The notes under the pieces: model-generated
Told to the model about the DNA's origin: nothing
Databases searched by the model: none
The model's input: the letters and a program-made list of their open reading frames with translations, nothing else
Translations under genes and position numbers: made by a program
Shown: in pieces, positions 1 to 7,483 of the stretch
How the letters are laid out: the number at the start of each line of letters is the position of its first letter
Position numbering within the stretch: the first letter of the stretch is position 1
Assembly (NCBI GenBank): GCA_021802045.1
Contig: JAKABB010000021.1
Coordinates: 1 to 33,493 of the forward strand
Direction: 5' to 3'
DNA from: a bacterium
GTDB lineage: Bacteria > Chloroflexota > Dormibacteria > Aeolococcales > Bog-877
DNA: 33,493 nucleotides

Positions 1-620
1 GACCGGCGGCAGCCCGGCCGGGGGCTGTGGTGCGGGCCCGCCCGCGACGCACGGAGCAGACCCACGTGGTGGCGGGGGTCCGCGGCCTCTCCTACCGCGA
101 CCCGGACCGGGTGGTCCTGGACGTGCTCAACGGGGTGCTCGGCGAGGGTATGAGCAGCCGTCTGTTCGTGGAGCTGCGCGAGGAGCGGGGGCTGGCCTAC
201 GACGTGCACTCCTTCACCACCAAGCACCAGGACACCGGCGCCTGGGCGGTCTACCTGGCCACCGAGCCGGAGCGTGCCCCGGCCGCGCTGGAGGCGGCGG
301 CGGGCGAGATGCGCCGGATGACCGCCACCGCGGTGGGCGCCGATGAGCTGCGGCGGGCCAAGGAGTACCTCAAGGGCCGGCTCCTGCTGCACATGGAGGG
401 GACTGGGGCGGTCAGCGAGTTCGTGGGGCAGCAGGCGCTGCTCCTGGAGACCGTGGAGACCCCGGCGACGGTGCTGGGGGCGATCGAGGCGGTCGACGCC
501 GACGCGGTGCGGCGGGTGGCGGCCCGCCTGCTGGGCCCGGGCGCCTGGCGGGTGGCGGTGGTCGGGCCGGGGGTCAAGCGGGAGCCGTACGAGGCGGCGC
601 TCAGCGCCGCCCTGGCGTAG
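1..620 (+). CDS. M16-family (insulinase-like) zinc peptidase, C-terminal part; 5' end outside the window
   Basis: The reading frame is open from the window edge (first full codon at base 3) to a TAG at 618-620, so this is the 3' part of a longer gene. The visible protein resembles the second, non-catalytic half of M16 peptidases: a [12 protein letters not shown] strand, then [21 protein letters not shown], which is the conserved substrate-clamp region of the family, and a helical tail. The zinc-binding HxxEH motif would lie in the missing N-terminal half. A GTG at 27 is in frame but is unlikely to be the true start, because the homologous domain continues upstream. M16 proteins of this size class process peptides as dimers or two-domain clamps. 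ndk follows after 20 bases in the same direction, so the two are probably cotranscribed. Confidence 0.85.
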   Translation, partial: PAAARPGAVVRARPRRTEQTHVVAGVRGLSYRDPDRVVLDVLNGVLGEGMSSRLFVELREERGLAYDVHSFTTKHQDTGAWAVYLATEPERAPAALEAAAGEMRRMTATAVGADELRRAKEYLKGRLLLHMEGTGAVSEFVGQQALLLETVETPATVLGAIEAVDADAVRRVAARLLGPGAWRVAVVGPGVKREPYEAALSAALA

Positions 621-640
621 CAGGAGGGAGGAGGAGACCC

Positions 641-1099
641 ATGACCGAGCGGACACTGGTGCTGATCAAGCCGGACGGGGTCCAGCGGGGCCTGGTTGGG
701 GCTGTGATCGGGCGCTTCGAGCGGCGCGGCCTGCACCTGGTGGGGCTGAAGCTGCTGCGGGTCGACCGGCTGGTGGCCGAGCGGCACTACGCGGAGCATC
801 GGGAGCGGCCCTTCTTCGCGGCCGTGGTCGACTTCATCACCTCGTCCCCGGTGGTGGCGATGGCCTGGGAGGGGCCGGGGGCTGTGGGCCTGGTCCGGAC
901 GATGATGGGCGCCACCAACCCGGCTACGGCCGCGCCGGGGACGATCCGGGGCGATTTCGGGGTGGATGTTGGACAAAACCTAGTCCATGGATCGGACGGG
1001 GTGGCGCGGGCGGCGGAGGAGGTGGCCCTGTTCTTCCGGCCGGAGGAGCTGGTCACCTGGGAGCGGGCCGGGCAGGAGTGGGTGGCGCCGGCGGACTGA
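641..1099 (+). CDS. ndk: Nucleoside diphosphate kinase
   Basis: Transfers the gamma phosphate of ATP to NDPs through a phosphohistidine, balancing NTP and dNTP pools in the cytoplasm. The 152-residue length is usual for the family (about 140-150). It starts [16 protein letters not shown], and the active-site signature NLVHGSDG puts the catalytic histidine at about residue 116. ATG 641 is preceded by a very strong purine-rich ribosome site (AGGAGGGAGGAGG, about 623-635), unlike several nearby genes that appear leaderless. It lies 20 bases after the M16 peptidase gene and converges on lepB with a 78-base gap. Nothing odd is seen in the sequence. Confidence 0.97.
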   Translation: MTERTLVLIKPDGVQRGLVGAVIGRFERRGLHLVGLKLLRVDRLVAERHYAEHRERPFFAAVVDFITSSPVVAMAWEGPGAVGLVRTMMGATNPATAAPGTIRGDFGVDVGQNLVHGSDGVARAAEEVALFFRPEELVTWERAGQEWVAPAD

Positions 1100-1177
1100 C
1101 GCCGCGCGCCGAGGGGCCCCGGGGATGGCGGGGCGAACCGATGTACGGTCAGCCGGGATCGCGTCCTGGGCTGTGGG

Positions 1178-1954
1178 TCAGGCGCGGCGGCGGCGGCGGC
1201 GCCGCCGCCGGCGGAAGATGGTGGGGATCGACCCGGTGAGGAGGGCGGGAGTGGTGCCGGCCAGCGTCGCCACCGGGCCGGGCAGGGCGCCGACGCGCGT
1301 GAGGGGCCAGAAGCGGAAGATGGCGATGGCGACGATGCCACTGCGGGGCTCCCAGCCGAAGGTGCGGGAGTCCTCGGAGTAGTTGCGGTTGTCGCCCATC
1401 ACGAAGTAGTCGTGGCTGGGAATGTGGGCCCAGCGGCCGGTGGAGGGAAGATCTGGCGAGGCCGTCCCGGCCGAGGTGCAGCAGAGCACCTGGGTGACCC
1501 AGCGCCCGTTGACATACGGCTCGAGGAGGACGTGTCCCCCGGCTGGACCGGTGGGGCGGTGGTTGCTGATGTAGACATGCCCGACGCCCTGAGCGTTGGG
1601 CGCGATCCGGATCCACTCCCCCGGGAGGCCCACGATGCGCTTGATGAAGTCGGTGGGGCTGTCCAGGGGGGGCTGGATGACCGTGATACTGCCGCGCGAC
1701 GGGCCCGCGAAGTCGAGCGACAGCTTCTCGGCGAGCAGGAGATCGTTGTTGTGGAGGGTGGGGTACATGCTGGTGCCCTCCACGTGGACCGTCTGCACGG
1801 CGAAGGCGATCACCAGGTAGATGACCGCCGCCAGGGCCAGGATCTCCACAAGATCGCGGAGGAGGGTGTGGGGACGTTCCTGGGGGGGCTGGGGATCCGG
1901 GAGGCCGGAGTCGAGCGGGGCCGGGCGCGGCTCGACGGTGGGATCCAGGGGCAC
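1178..1954 (-). CDS. lepB: Signal peptidase I
   Basis: Membrane serine protease that removes signal peptides from exported proteins. The protein has 258 residues: a proline-rich cytoplasmic N-terminus, one membrane segment at about residues 36-53, then the catalytic domain outside. The nucleophile is Ser62 in EGTSMYPTL and the general base is Lys105 in FIKRIVGLPGE. The MGDNRNYSEDSR box follows near residue 188. The start is a GTG with no ribosome site but a TATACT box 8 bases upstream, so a leaderless transcript is likely. Oddity: the protein ends in ten consecutive arginines plus alanine, encoded by a GCG/CCG repeat. It is convergent with ndk and lies just downstream of parB (37-base gap), so it could also be read from the parAB transcript. 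Confidence 0.95.
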   Translation of the reverse strand: MPLDPTVEPRPAPLDSGLPDPQPPQERPHTLLRDLVEILALAAVIYLVIAFAVQTVHVEGTSMYPTLHNNDLLLAEKLSLDFAGPSRGSITVIQPPLDSPTDFIKRIVGLPGEWIRIAPNAQGVGHVYISNHRPTGPAGGHVLLEPYVNGRWVTQVLCCTSAGTASPDLPSTGRWAHIPSHDYFVMGDNRNYSEDSRTFGWEPRSGIVAIAIFRFWPLTRVGALPGPVATLAGTTPALLTGSIPTIFRRRRRRRRRRA

Positions 1955-1962
1955 GGGAGGGG

Positions 1963-1968
1963 AGTATA
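1963..1968 (-). promoter_or_regulatory. Putative -10 box of lepB (leaderless)
   Basis: TATACT on the minus strand matches TATAAT at five of six positions and ends 8 bases before the lepB GTG, placing the transcript start on or next to the start codon. No clear -35 is visible. Confidence 0.5.
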
Positions 1969-1991
1969 CGGAGGGGGCGGCGAGGCGGCCG

Positions 1992-2939
1992 CTACAGACG
2001 GACGCCGAGGCGGGCGCAGAGGCCGTCGAGCTGGTCGGGGTCGAAGTAGTCGATGACGATCTGCCCGCCGCGGCCGCCGCGCCGGGCGCGAACGAGGACT
2101 CGGGTGCCGAGGAGGCGGGTGAGGGCCTCGGCCAGGGCGTCCGTGGGCGCGCTGACCGAGGAGGCGGGCGGCACCGTGGCGCGGGGTCTGGCGCCGCGCC
2201 CCGTGTCCCGCGCCAGGTGCTCCGTGTCCCGGACGGAGAGGGTGGCGGCGATCACCTGGCGCAGCGCGTGCCGCTGATCGGCGGGATCGGTAAGGGCCAG
2301 GAGGGCCCGGGCATGGGCGGCGCTGATGGTGCCGCTCTCCAGCGCCGCCTGGACCTCGGGGGTGGCCTGGAGGAGGCGCATGGCGTTGGCGACGGCGGGC
2401 CGGCTGCGGCCGACCCGGGTGGCGATGGCGTCCTGGGTGAGGCCGAACTCATCCGCCAGGCGGGTGTAGGCCCGGGCCTCGTCCAGGGGGGAGAGGTCCG
2501 CGCGCTGGAGGTTCTCGACCAGCGCCAGCTCGAGGGTCTCGCGGTCCTCGGCCTGCGGTCGGATCGCCGCCGGGATCCGGGTGAGGCCGGCCAGCTGGGC
2601 CGCGCGCCAGCGGCGCTCACCGGCCAGCAGACGGAAGTGTTCGCCGCCGATGGCCTCGACCACGACCGGCTGGAGGATGCCGTAGCGGCGGATGGAGTCG
2701 GCGAGGGACTTGAGCGAGGCGTCGTCGAAGCTCGAGCGCGGCTGGGTGGGATTGGCCTCGATCCAGCCGACGGGGAGCTCGCGGACCCCTGGCCCGGTGA
2801 GGACCCCGGCGAGCCCCGGGGGACCGGTCGGGATGAGCTGGGCCAGGCCGCGGCCGAGCCCGCGCCGGGGCCTGGCCGGCTGGTCGTCGGGGCCGGGGGC
2901 CGGGCGGGCGGAGTCCGGGGGTACCGGGGCGCGCCTCAT
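1992..2939 (-). CDS. parB: Chromosome-partitioning protein ParB (CTPase/parS-binding)
   Basis: Centromere-binding protein that loads on parS, spreads as a CTP-dependent clamp and stimulates ParA. It has 315 residues. Order of parts: a basic N-terminal tail with GLGRGLAQLIP, typical of ParB; the CTP-binding N domain with PTQPRSSFDDASLKSLADSI and the GERRWRAAQLAG motif; an ENLQRADLSPLDEARAY stretch; the helix-turn-helix (LTQDAIATRVGRSRPAVANAMRLL is the core); then a linker and a short dimerisation domain ending YFDPDQLDGLCARLG. The ATG at 2939 overlaps the parA stop as ATGA, so translation is probably coupled. The frame stays open far upstream through parA, but that part is only a shadow. Two parS-like sites lie upstream of parA. 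Confidence 0.95.
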   Translation of the reverse strand: MRRAPVPPDSARPAPGPDDQPARPRRGLGRGLAQLIPTGPPGLAGVLTGPGVRELPVGWIEANPTQPRSSFDDASLKSLADSIRRYGILQPVVVEAIGGEHFRLLAGERRWRAAQLAGLTRIPAAIRPQAEDRETLELALVENLQRADLSPLDEARAYTRLADEFGLTQDAIATRVGRSRPAVANAMRLLQATPEVQAALESGTISAAHARALLALTDPADQRHALRQVIAATLSVRDTEHLARDTGRGARPRATVPPASSVSAPTDALAEALTRLLGTRVLVRARRGGRGGQIVIDYFDPDQLDGLCARLGVRL

Positions 2940-3718
2940 GCCGCCACCAGGGCGTCGCGGGCCAGCAGCTCGGCCGCCAGGGCGCGGTAGGCCTGGGCGC
3001 CCTTGCCGTCGGGGTCGTAGAGGGTGACCGGCAGCCCGTGGCTGGGGGCCTCGCTCAGGCGGACCGTCCGCGGGATGAGCGTGGAGAAGACCTCGGCCGG
3101 GAAGCGCTGGCGGACCTCGGTGACCACCTGGGCGCTGAGGAGGGTGCGGGAGTCGAAGAGGGTCATGACGATGCCGGCGATGGTCAGGGACGGGTTGAGC
3201 TCCTGACGCACCAGGTGGTGGGTGTGCGTTAGGAGCGAGAGCCCCTCCAGGGCGTAGTACTCGCACTGGAGCGGGATCAGCATGGCGTGGGCGGCGACGA
3301 GGCAGTTGATGGTGAGCAGGGCCAGGGACGGGGGGGAGTCGAGCAGGATGTAGTCGTAGCCGTGCAGGCCTTCGAGGGCGTAGCGGAGGCGGTACTCGCG
3401 GCGGGCGAGGTCGGCCAGCTCGAGCTCGGCGCCGGCCAGGGAGAGGGTGGCGGGGGCGACGTCGAGGCCGTCCATGTGGGGCGGACGCTGGAGGATGTCG
3501 TTGATCGGCTGGCCCAGCACGATGACGTCGTAGATCGAGGGGTCGGAGGGGCCGAGGGTGAGGCCCAGCCCGGAGCTGGCGTTGCTCTGGGGGTCGACGT
3601 CGACCAGGAGGACGCGCCGGCCGCGCTCGACCAGGGCGGCGGCCAGGTTGACCGCGGTCGTGGTCTTGCCGACCCCGCCCTTCTGGTTGCAGATCGCCAG
3701 GACGCGGCCGCTGGGCAT
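2936..3718 (-). CDS. parA: Chromosome-partitioning ATPase ParA (Soj-like)
   Basis: Walker-type ATPase that binds DNA when ATP-loaded and drives segregation of ParB-parS complexes. It has 260 residues and no N-terminal HTH, i.e. the short chromosomal Soj type. The deviant Walker A motif KGGVGKTTTAVNLA begins at about residue 12, followed by VDVDPQSNASSGLG (switch I), and YILLDSPPSLALLTINCL gives the Walker B region. The start chosen is ATG 3718 (MPSGRVLAICNQKGG), which matches the family; the frame is open to 4075 but that extension would run across a parS site. TATACT lies 8 bases upstream, so the mRNA is probably leaderless. parB follows with a 4-base overlap. Confidence 0.96.
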   Translation of the reverse strand: MPSGRVLAICNQKGGVGKTTTAVNLAAALVERGRRVLLVDVDPQSNASSGLGLTLGPSDPSIYDVIVLGQPINDILQRPPHMDGLDVAPATLSLAGAELELADLARREYRLRYALEGLHGYDYILLDSPPSLALLTINCLVAAHAMLIPLQCEYYALEGLSLLTHTHHLVRQELNPSLTIAGIVMTLFDSRTLLSAQVVTEVRQRFPAEVFSTLIPRTVRLSEAPSHGLPVTLYDPDGKGAQAYRALAAELLARDALVAA

Positions 3719-3726
3719 GGTTGGGA

Positions 3727-3732
3727 AGTATA
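3727..3732 (-). promoter_or_regulatory. Putative -10 box of parA (leaderless)
   Basis: TATACT on the minus strand, followed by 8 bases and then the parA ATG. It is the same hexamer and spacing as at lepB. The nearer parS-like site starts 24 bases upstream, so ParB bound there could repress this promoter (inference). Confidence 0.5.
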
Positions 3733-3755
3733 GGGGCGCCCGCTGGTGGGGCCGA

Positions 3756-3771
3756 TGTTCCACGTGAAACA
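3756..3771. promoter_or_regulatory. parS-like centromere site 1
   Basis: TGTTCCACGTGAAACA differs at one position from the widely conserved 16-base palindrome TGTTTCACGTGAAACA bound by ParB. It sits in the parA upstream region, as expected for a chromosomal parABS locus. Confidence 0.85.
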
Positions 3772-3860
3772 GTGGCGGGAGTGGGCCGAGCGGGCCCCGG
3801 CAGCCCGGGGGGCGGGTGCGGAGGGGGGCCGGATCCAGCCCTCGAGAGCTCGGTGACCGA

Positions 3861-3876
3861 TGTTTCCCGTGAAACA
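3861..3876. promoter_or_regulatory. parS-like centromere site 2
   Basis: TGTTTCCCGTGAAACA also has a single mismatch from the parS consensus, at a different position from site 1. Start-to-start distance from site 1 is 105 bases, close to ten helical turns, so both sites face the same side of the DNA. Confidence 0.8.
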
Positions 3877-4639
3877 GTGACGCTCTGGGCCGGCCCCACG
3901 GCGGCGTCCCGGGAGACGCCATCACGAGCGCCTCGGCGCCGGGCAGGCGGGGGCCACCGTTGCCGCGGGTCGGCCCGACCGCCTGCCTTGGGCCGCGGGC
4001 GGAACTCCCAACCCTCGACGAGCTGTGTGCCGGCGCCCACGGGCCGATGCCCACGACGGGCGTGTCGAGCGCCACGACCGCGGGGCCCGGGGGGCGCCCC
4101 CCGGGGACCGGTCGACCGGGTCATCCGGTGCGACCTGGACCAGGTCAGCGCCGAGGGGCGCGGGCCAAGCGCCGGCCGTCCGCGATCCAACACAGCGTGA
4201 TCTGGTCATTGGCGGCAACCCAGAGCCGCTAACCCCAGACCCCACGCGCCATCCAGACTCGGCCATGGTGGTCGGCCGCGATGCGTTGGCACGAGCGACC
4301 GACTCGCCCGGCACCGGGAACAGCTCGGTGGACTCCGCCTTGGCCGAGGACCGACAGACCGCCCCGGCGCCGACGTTCACCGCGAGGTGGGCGACGACCT
4401 CGGTGACCTTCCCGAAGCCCGGCCCCATCCGGGAGTGCAGCCACATACCCCAGGACTTGAGGTGCGGGCCCAGCTGGGAGCCCGCCAATCAGGGGGCGTC
4501 CGAAGTCTGCTCGGGGCGGTACCCAAGTACGATCCGGCTGTTACTCAAGCCGACTGTCGAGGTGGCCGGCGCCGGCGCAGCGTTCGCTTTCGGCGATGCC
4601 ACGCCCGAGGGACAGGGTCCAGAGCGAAGGAGCTAACCA
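3877..4639. other. Long non-coding stretch between parS and the thioesterase gene
   Basis: I see no recognisable gene here. Open frames on both strands exist, but they have no familiar motif, a composition expected from high-GC DNA, and they are interrupted by stops in all frames around 4200-4260. The stretch may mark the junction between the parAB locus and the accessory island. An AAGGAG ribosome site for the next gene lies at about 4626-4631. Confidence 0.4.
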
Positions 4640-5110
4640 GTGACATCAGATTCCCTACCGGCCGCCGTGCCCGAGCTCGCCCCCGAAATAGCTGCGCGAG
4701 TTCGGGCCAACATTGCGCGGCAAACCCTTCTCAGCACCCTCGGGGTCACTGTCGAGTGCCTCGCGGCCGGGCACGTCGAACTCGGTCTGGCGAGCCGAGC
4801 GGACCTGATGCAGCAACACGGCTTCGTGCACGCGGGGGCCATCACCACCATCGCTGACTCCGCATGCGGCTACGCCGCCTACACGCTCTTTCCCGAAGAC
4901 CGCGACGTCCTCACCGTCGACTTCTCCATGAACCTCGTTGCCCCGGCGATGCAACGAGCATTCTTGGCCGCCGGCAGCGTGGCCAGGTCTGGGCGGACGA
5001 TTACGACCTGCCGCGGTGAGGTCTACGGCATTGAGCCCGATGGCCAGCGCACCCTCATCGCACTGATCCAGGCGACGCTCATGGCGGTCACCCGCATGTC
5101 GGCATCCTGA
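4640..5110 (+). CDS. PaaI-like hotdog-fold thioesterase
   Basis: Probable acyl-CoA thioesterase of the hotdog superfamily, hydrolysing an acyl-CoA whose identity cannot be told from sequence. It has 156 residues, normal for a single hotdog domain. The segment MQQHGFVHAGAITTIADSACGYAA (about residues 57-80) matches the PaaI pattern HGGxxxxLaD...a, forming the central helix and active site; VDFSMNLVAPAM is the following conserved strand. Start GTG 4640 is supported by AAGGAG with about 8 bases of spacing. It stands alone between a long non-coding stretch and decayed gene remnants, at the left side of an island with toxin-antitoxin genes. Base composition looks a little less GC-rich than in the flanking housekeeping genes. 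Confidence 0.85.
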   Translation: MTSDSLPAAVPELAPEIAARVRANIARQTLLSTLGVTVECLAAGHVELGLASRADLMQQHGFVHAGAITTIADSACGYAAYTLFPEDRDVLTVDFSMNLVAPAMQRAFLAAGSVARSGRTITTCRGEVYGIEPDGQRTLIALIQATLMAVTRMSAS

Positions 5111-5190
5111 CCGGGTTTGCCGACGTGAGGACCTGCGCAACCGCTTGCCCGACAGCGACCGAGACCGACGCTTGCCGCGGCGGCGGCGGG

Positions 5191-5335
5191 CTTGCGCTGC
5201 TCGGCATCTGCCTCGGGTTCTTTCTGGTCCTGCCGGACGCCAGGATCGGCAACGTCTCCCTCAGGACTCTCTCCCGCTCGAGCGGCGGCTCGCTACCCGG
5301 TGGCCAAGGGACGCTGAACGCCTACATCCAGGCCG
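5191..5335 (+). pseudogene. Decayed N-terminal fragment of an MFS transporter (DHA2/EmrB-QacA type)
   Basis: The translation LALLGICLGFFLVLPDARIG, followed by NVSLRTL, SGGSLPGGQGTLNAY, closely tracks the first membrane helix and loop of DHA2-type drug exporters (family pattern LALLGICLGFFLVLLDATIVNVALP...LQWVVNAY). After about 5335 the similarity ends and the frame turns arginine-rich. Conserved residues such as the D-x-T-I-V of the first loop are changed to DARIG. There is no suitable start, no second helix and no remaining 400 residues. I read this as a dead remnant. The match is from memory of the family pattern, not from a search. Confidence 0.5.
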
Positions 5336-5418
5336 CCCGTCCTCGCTTCCCCTGGCCGGCCGGACGCCGGCGCGCTGTTCGCCGGTCCCGTGCCCCGCGA
5401 GCGGTGGGCGGAGCCCCC

Positions 5419-5640
5419 GTCACGCCGAAGACCATCCTCGCGTGGCACCGGGCGCTCGGGCGGCCGCGCCGGCCCTGTCCGCAGCGTCGACCGGGGCGCC
5501 CGGCCAGTGCCCAGGAAACCGTCCAGCTGAGCGTGCGCTTGGCGAGGGAGAACCCCCGCCGACGCGGCGCCGCGCAAGCCTCTCCCAGGGCAGCGTCGCC
5601 AAGGTGCTGCGACGCCATGGGCCTCCGCTCAGACGACCAG
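5419..5640 (+). pseudogene. Frameshifted remnant of an rve/integrase-type transposase
   Basis: VTPKTILAWHRALGRPRR, then RRPGRPASAQETVQLSVRLA and RENPR, resembles the segment just before the catalytic domain of IS3/IS481-like transposases (family pattern VTPxTLLRWHR...RRPGRP...LVLRLARENPxWG). After about 5560 the similarity continues in another frame with SQGSVAKVLRRHGPPLRRP, corresponding to the ISxSTVRRVLRRHGLPPAP element. So there is at least one frameshift, and the DDE domain is absent. Its 3' end overlaps the end of the vapC gene on the opposite strand, so insertion of vapBC or deletion of the transposase probably truncated it. Confidence 0.6.
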
Positions 5641-6021
5641 CAGCACCTCGACCGCATATCGGCAGACGAGCGGGTCCGCGGTGATTATGGTCAGCCCTTC
5701 CATCTGGGCCTGCGCCACCAGGAGCCGGTCGAAGGGATCGCGATGATGGTCAGGCAGTGCGGCACCCCTTAGCGCGTGGCGGTGCTGGATCGGAAAGCCG
5801 ACCACGCCTGACTCCCGCAGGTAACGGGGGACGAACTCCTCCGGGGGGGCGGGAAGCTCAAGACGCTGGAGTTTGTGCTTGATCGCGATCTCCCAGGAGC
5901 TGGCCGCGGACAGCAGCAACTCCTGGTCCCGGTCAAGGAGGATGGGCCATATGTCCTGGCGGATCCGTTCCGGCGCGGCCAGCATCCAGAGCCAGACATG
6001 CGTGTCGAGCAGGTACCTCAC
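5629..6021 (-). CDS. vapC: VapC-type PIN-domain toxin
   Basis: PIN-domain ribonuclease, toxin half of a type II toxin-antitoxin pair; the family cleaves tRNA or rRNA. It has 130 residues. Acidic active-site residues expected for PIN are present: Asp6 in MRYLLDTHVWLW, Glu44 in SSWEIAIK, Asp98 in DPFDRLLVAQA and Asp116 in TIITADP. The subtype (LDTHxxLW, WEIAIK, DPFDRLLxAQA) is the one usually paired with Phd/YefM antitoxins, and that is what lies upstream. ATG 6021 overlaps the antitoxin stop by 4 bases. The C-terminus VCRYAVEVLLVV is normal for the subgroup, so the toxin looks intact. Its last codons run over the decayed transposase on the other strand. Confidence 0.93.
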   Translation of the reverse strand: MRYLLDTHVWLWMLAAPERIRQDIWPILLDRDQELLLSAASSWEIAIKHKLQRLELPAPPEEFVPRYLRESGVVGFPIQHRHALRGAALPDHHRDPFDRLLVAQAQMEGLTIITADPLVCRYAVEVLLVV

Positions 6022-6245
6022 CGCTCGAACTCCTCCAGCACAGACTCCGGGAGAGGGCTGTCAAAGTCCTCGGGAACCGTGAGGATGCCTCGCAGCTGGC
6101 CCGTCCGGCGGAGAGGGGGCCCCATGGGCACGAGCCGAGCAACCGGCTCTCTGCCCCGCCGGATCACGATCTCCTCGCCCTCGGCCACCCGGCGCAGCAG
6201 GTGGGAGAGGTTGGTCTTCGCCTCGTGAACGCCTACATCGGCCAT
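6018..6245 (-). CDS. vapB: Phd/YefM-type antitoxin
   Basis: Antitoxin partner of the PIN toxin downstream. It has 75 residues. The N-terminal MADVGVHEAKTNLSHLLRRV and EGEEIVIRRGREPVARLVP are the Phd/YefM DNA-binding fold; the C-terminal PEDFDSPLPESVLEEFER is the typical toxin-neutralising tail. ATG 6245 has no ribosome site but a TAGTCT box 6 bases upstream and a TTGACT box 18 bases further, so it is probably translated from a leaderless mRNA. The promoter contains two perfect copies of a 9-base near-palindrome that are good candidates for autorepression sites. The 4-base ATGA overlap with the toxin indicates coupling. Confidence 0.93.
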   Translation of the reverse strand: MADVGVHEAKTNLSHLLRRVAEGEEIVIRRGREPVARLVPMGPPLRRTGQLRGILTVPEDFDSPLPESVLEEFER

Positions 6246-6251
6246 TGCCCC

Positions 6252-6281
6252 AGACTACGACTTAGTCCGGGACTTAGTCAA
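6252..6281 (-). promoter_or_regulatory. Promoter of the antitoxin-toxin operon
   Basis: On the minus strand: TTGACT at 6281-6276 (five of six to TTGACA), an 18-base spacer, TAGTCT at 6257-6252, then 6 bases to the ATG. This is the best sigma-70-like promoter in the window. Confidence 0.7.
6259..6279. repeat. Two copies of GACTTAGTC: probable antitoxin operators
   Basis: GACTTAGTC occurs at 6259-6267 and again at 6271-6279, separated by CGG (12-base period). Each copy is itself a near-perfect palindrome (GACT-T-AGTC). A degenerate third copy, TACTTAGGA, follows at about 6282-6290. The copies fill the space between the -35 and -10 boxes, an ideal place for Phd-type autorepression. Confidence 0.65.
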
Positions 6282-6290
6282 TACTTAGGA

Positions 6291-6819
6291 TCCCCTGGCA
6301 CGCTCAGTCCCGAGCCGCAGGGCATCTCCGTGGACGCCATCGATCGGAAGATCCTTGACGAGGCACGCGACCCCCCGGGCATAGCGCCGGGAGCCATCGT
6401 CGTGGCCGGCACGCCTGACGCCGCCGCCGCCGAGGTCGTCGACCTCGTCACCGAGCCGCCCGGGCCCATCGTCCACTGCCACCACAGCCGGGGTCGCCTG
6501 CACCGCTCGCCATGTCAGCGGTCGCCACGACGGGTCGCCGATCAACGACCATCCGGCATCGAATTGCGTGCTATCGCGAGCACAAGACAGATCCCAACAC
6601 AGGTGAGGTGTCCTGCGCTCAGCCGACGTGTTGCACGGTTCCGCGCGTCGGGTTCGCGACCGGCTCACCGAGTCCGGGCTCCACGATCGGCGCGACGGCC
6701 TCCACCGAGCTTGGGTGGGATCGGCACCCAGAGCCGCTGCCGGACCATGTCGGTTCAGAGCGCCCGGCGGGGGGCTTGCCCCTTGTTGTGGCCATAGCCA
6801 GCGAACGCCGCGATCCGTC
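6291..6819. other. Non-coding stretch between the TA module and the methyltransferase
   Basis: No intact gene is seen. A plus-strand stretch at about 6330-6480 translates to protein-like text (AIDRKILDEARDPPGIAPGA, then IVVAGTPDAAAAEVVDLVTE) that might be a relic of a coding sequence, but I do not recognise the family and the frame then degenerates. Base composition is slightly less GC-rich than average. Confidence 0.35.
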
Positions 6820-7455
6820 ATGATCGGGCCGTCGGCGCCCTACTCGGAGACGTTGATGTTCCACGACATGCCAACCGACATGCTCGAGCGTATGCGTGAG
6901 CTCGAACGGCGTGACCAGGCTGACCGCGCCGACGGCACCTCCCGCCTTGATCGGCTTCGCCAGATCCCGGAGGAAACCGGGCGCTTCCTTGCCCTGTGGG
7001 CAGCCTCGGCCCCTGAGGGGGCATTGATCGAAATCGGGACCAGCGCCGGCTATTCGGCGCTCTGGCTGTCGCTTGCCTGCCGAGCGACAGGGCGCACGCT
7101 CACGACCTTTGAGGTGCTGCCCCAGAAGGCGGCCCTCGCCCGAGAAACGTTCTCGCGAGCCGGCGTCGACGCCCTGGTCAGGCTCGTCCAGGGTGACTTC
7201 CTCAATCATGCTGACCAGCTCGATCGGGTGGGGTTTTGCTTCCTCGACGCCGAGAAGGAAGTGTATGAGGCCTGTTACAAGGCAGTGGTGCCGCGCCTTG
7301 TCCCCGGTGGCATCTTGATCGCGGACAACGCGATCAATCACAGGGAGACGCTACAGCCGATGCTAGACACCGCTCTTGCCGATGAGCGCGTCGACGCTCT
7401 CGTAGTTCCCATCGGCAAGGGTGAGCTGGTTTGTCGCAGGAAGGCTGAGCCTTGA
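6820..7455 (+). CDS. Predicted SAM-dependent O-methyltransferase (class I, YrrM/COG4122-like)
   Basis: Small class I methyltransferase; the substrate is unknown. It has 211 residues from ATG 6820; an ATG at 6856 ([10 protein letters not shown]) is an equally possible start giving 199 residues. Motif I is [19 protein letters not shown] (about 68-86), followed by an acidic strand end [15 protein letters not shown], then VQGDF, the motif [11 protein letters not shown] in place of the usual FIDAxK, and [12 protein letters not shown]. This order is that of catechol/caffeoyl-type O-methyltransferases and of the YrrM group. No clear ribosome site precedes either start. It lies alone in the accessory island; codon use is less GC-biased than in the flanking operons, suggesting acquisition. 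Confidence 0.85.
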   Translation: MIGPSAPYSETLMFHDMPTDMLERMRELERRDQADRADGTSRLDRLRQIPEETGRFLALWAASAPEGALIEIGTSAGYSALWLSLACRATGRTLTTFEVLPQKAALARETFSRAGVDALVRLVQGDFLNHADQLDRVGFCFLDAEKEVYEACYKAVVPRLVPGGILIADNAINHRETLQPMLDTALADERVDALVVPIGKGELVCRRKAEP

Positions 7456-7483
7456 CCGGTGCCAGGCGCTCGGTCGGCGAAGC

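Noticed and set aside
3904-3919. A possible third parS (GCGTCCCGGGAGACGC)
   Set aside because: It shares the general palindromic layout but matches the parS consensus poorly, so it is not called.
1992-4193. A 733-codon open frame on the minus strand covering parB and parA
   Set aside because: Only the part from ATG 2939 is ParB; the rest is a proline/arginine-rich shadow of parA in another frame.
3922-4488. A 188-codon minus-strand frame as a real gene
   Set aside because: No recognisable motif, it crosses into the parA upstream region, and composition is as expected by chance in this DNA.
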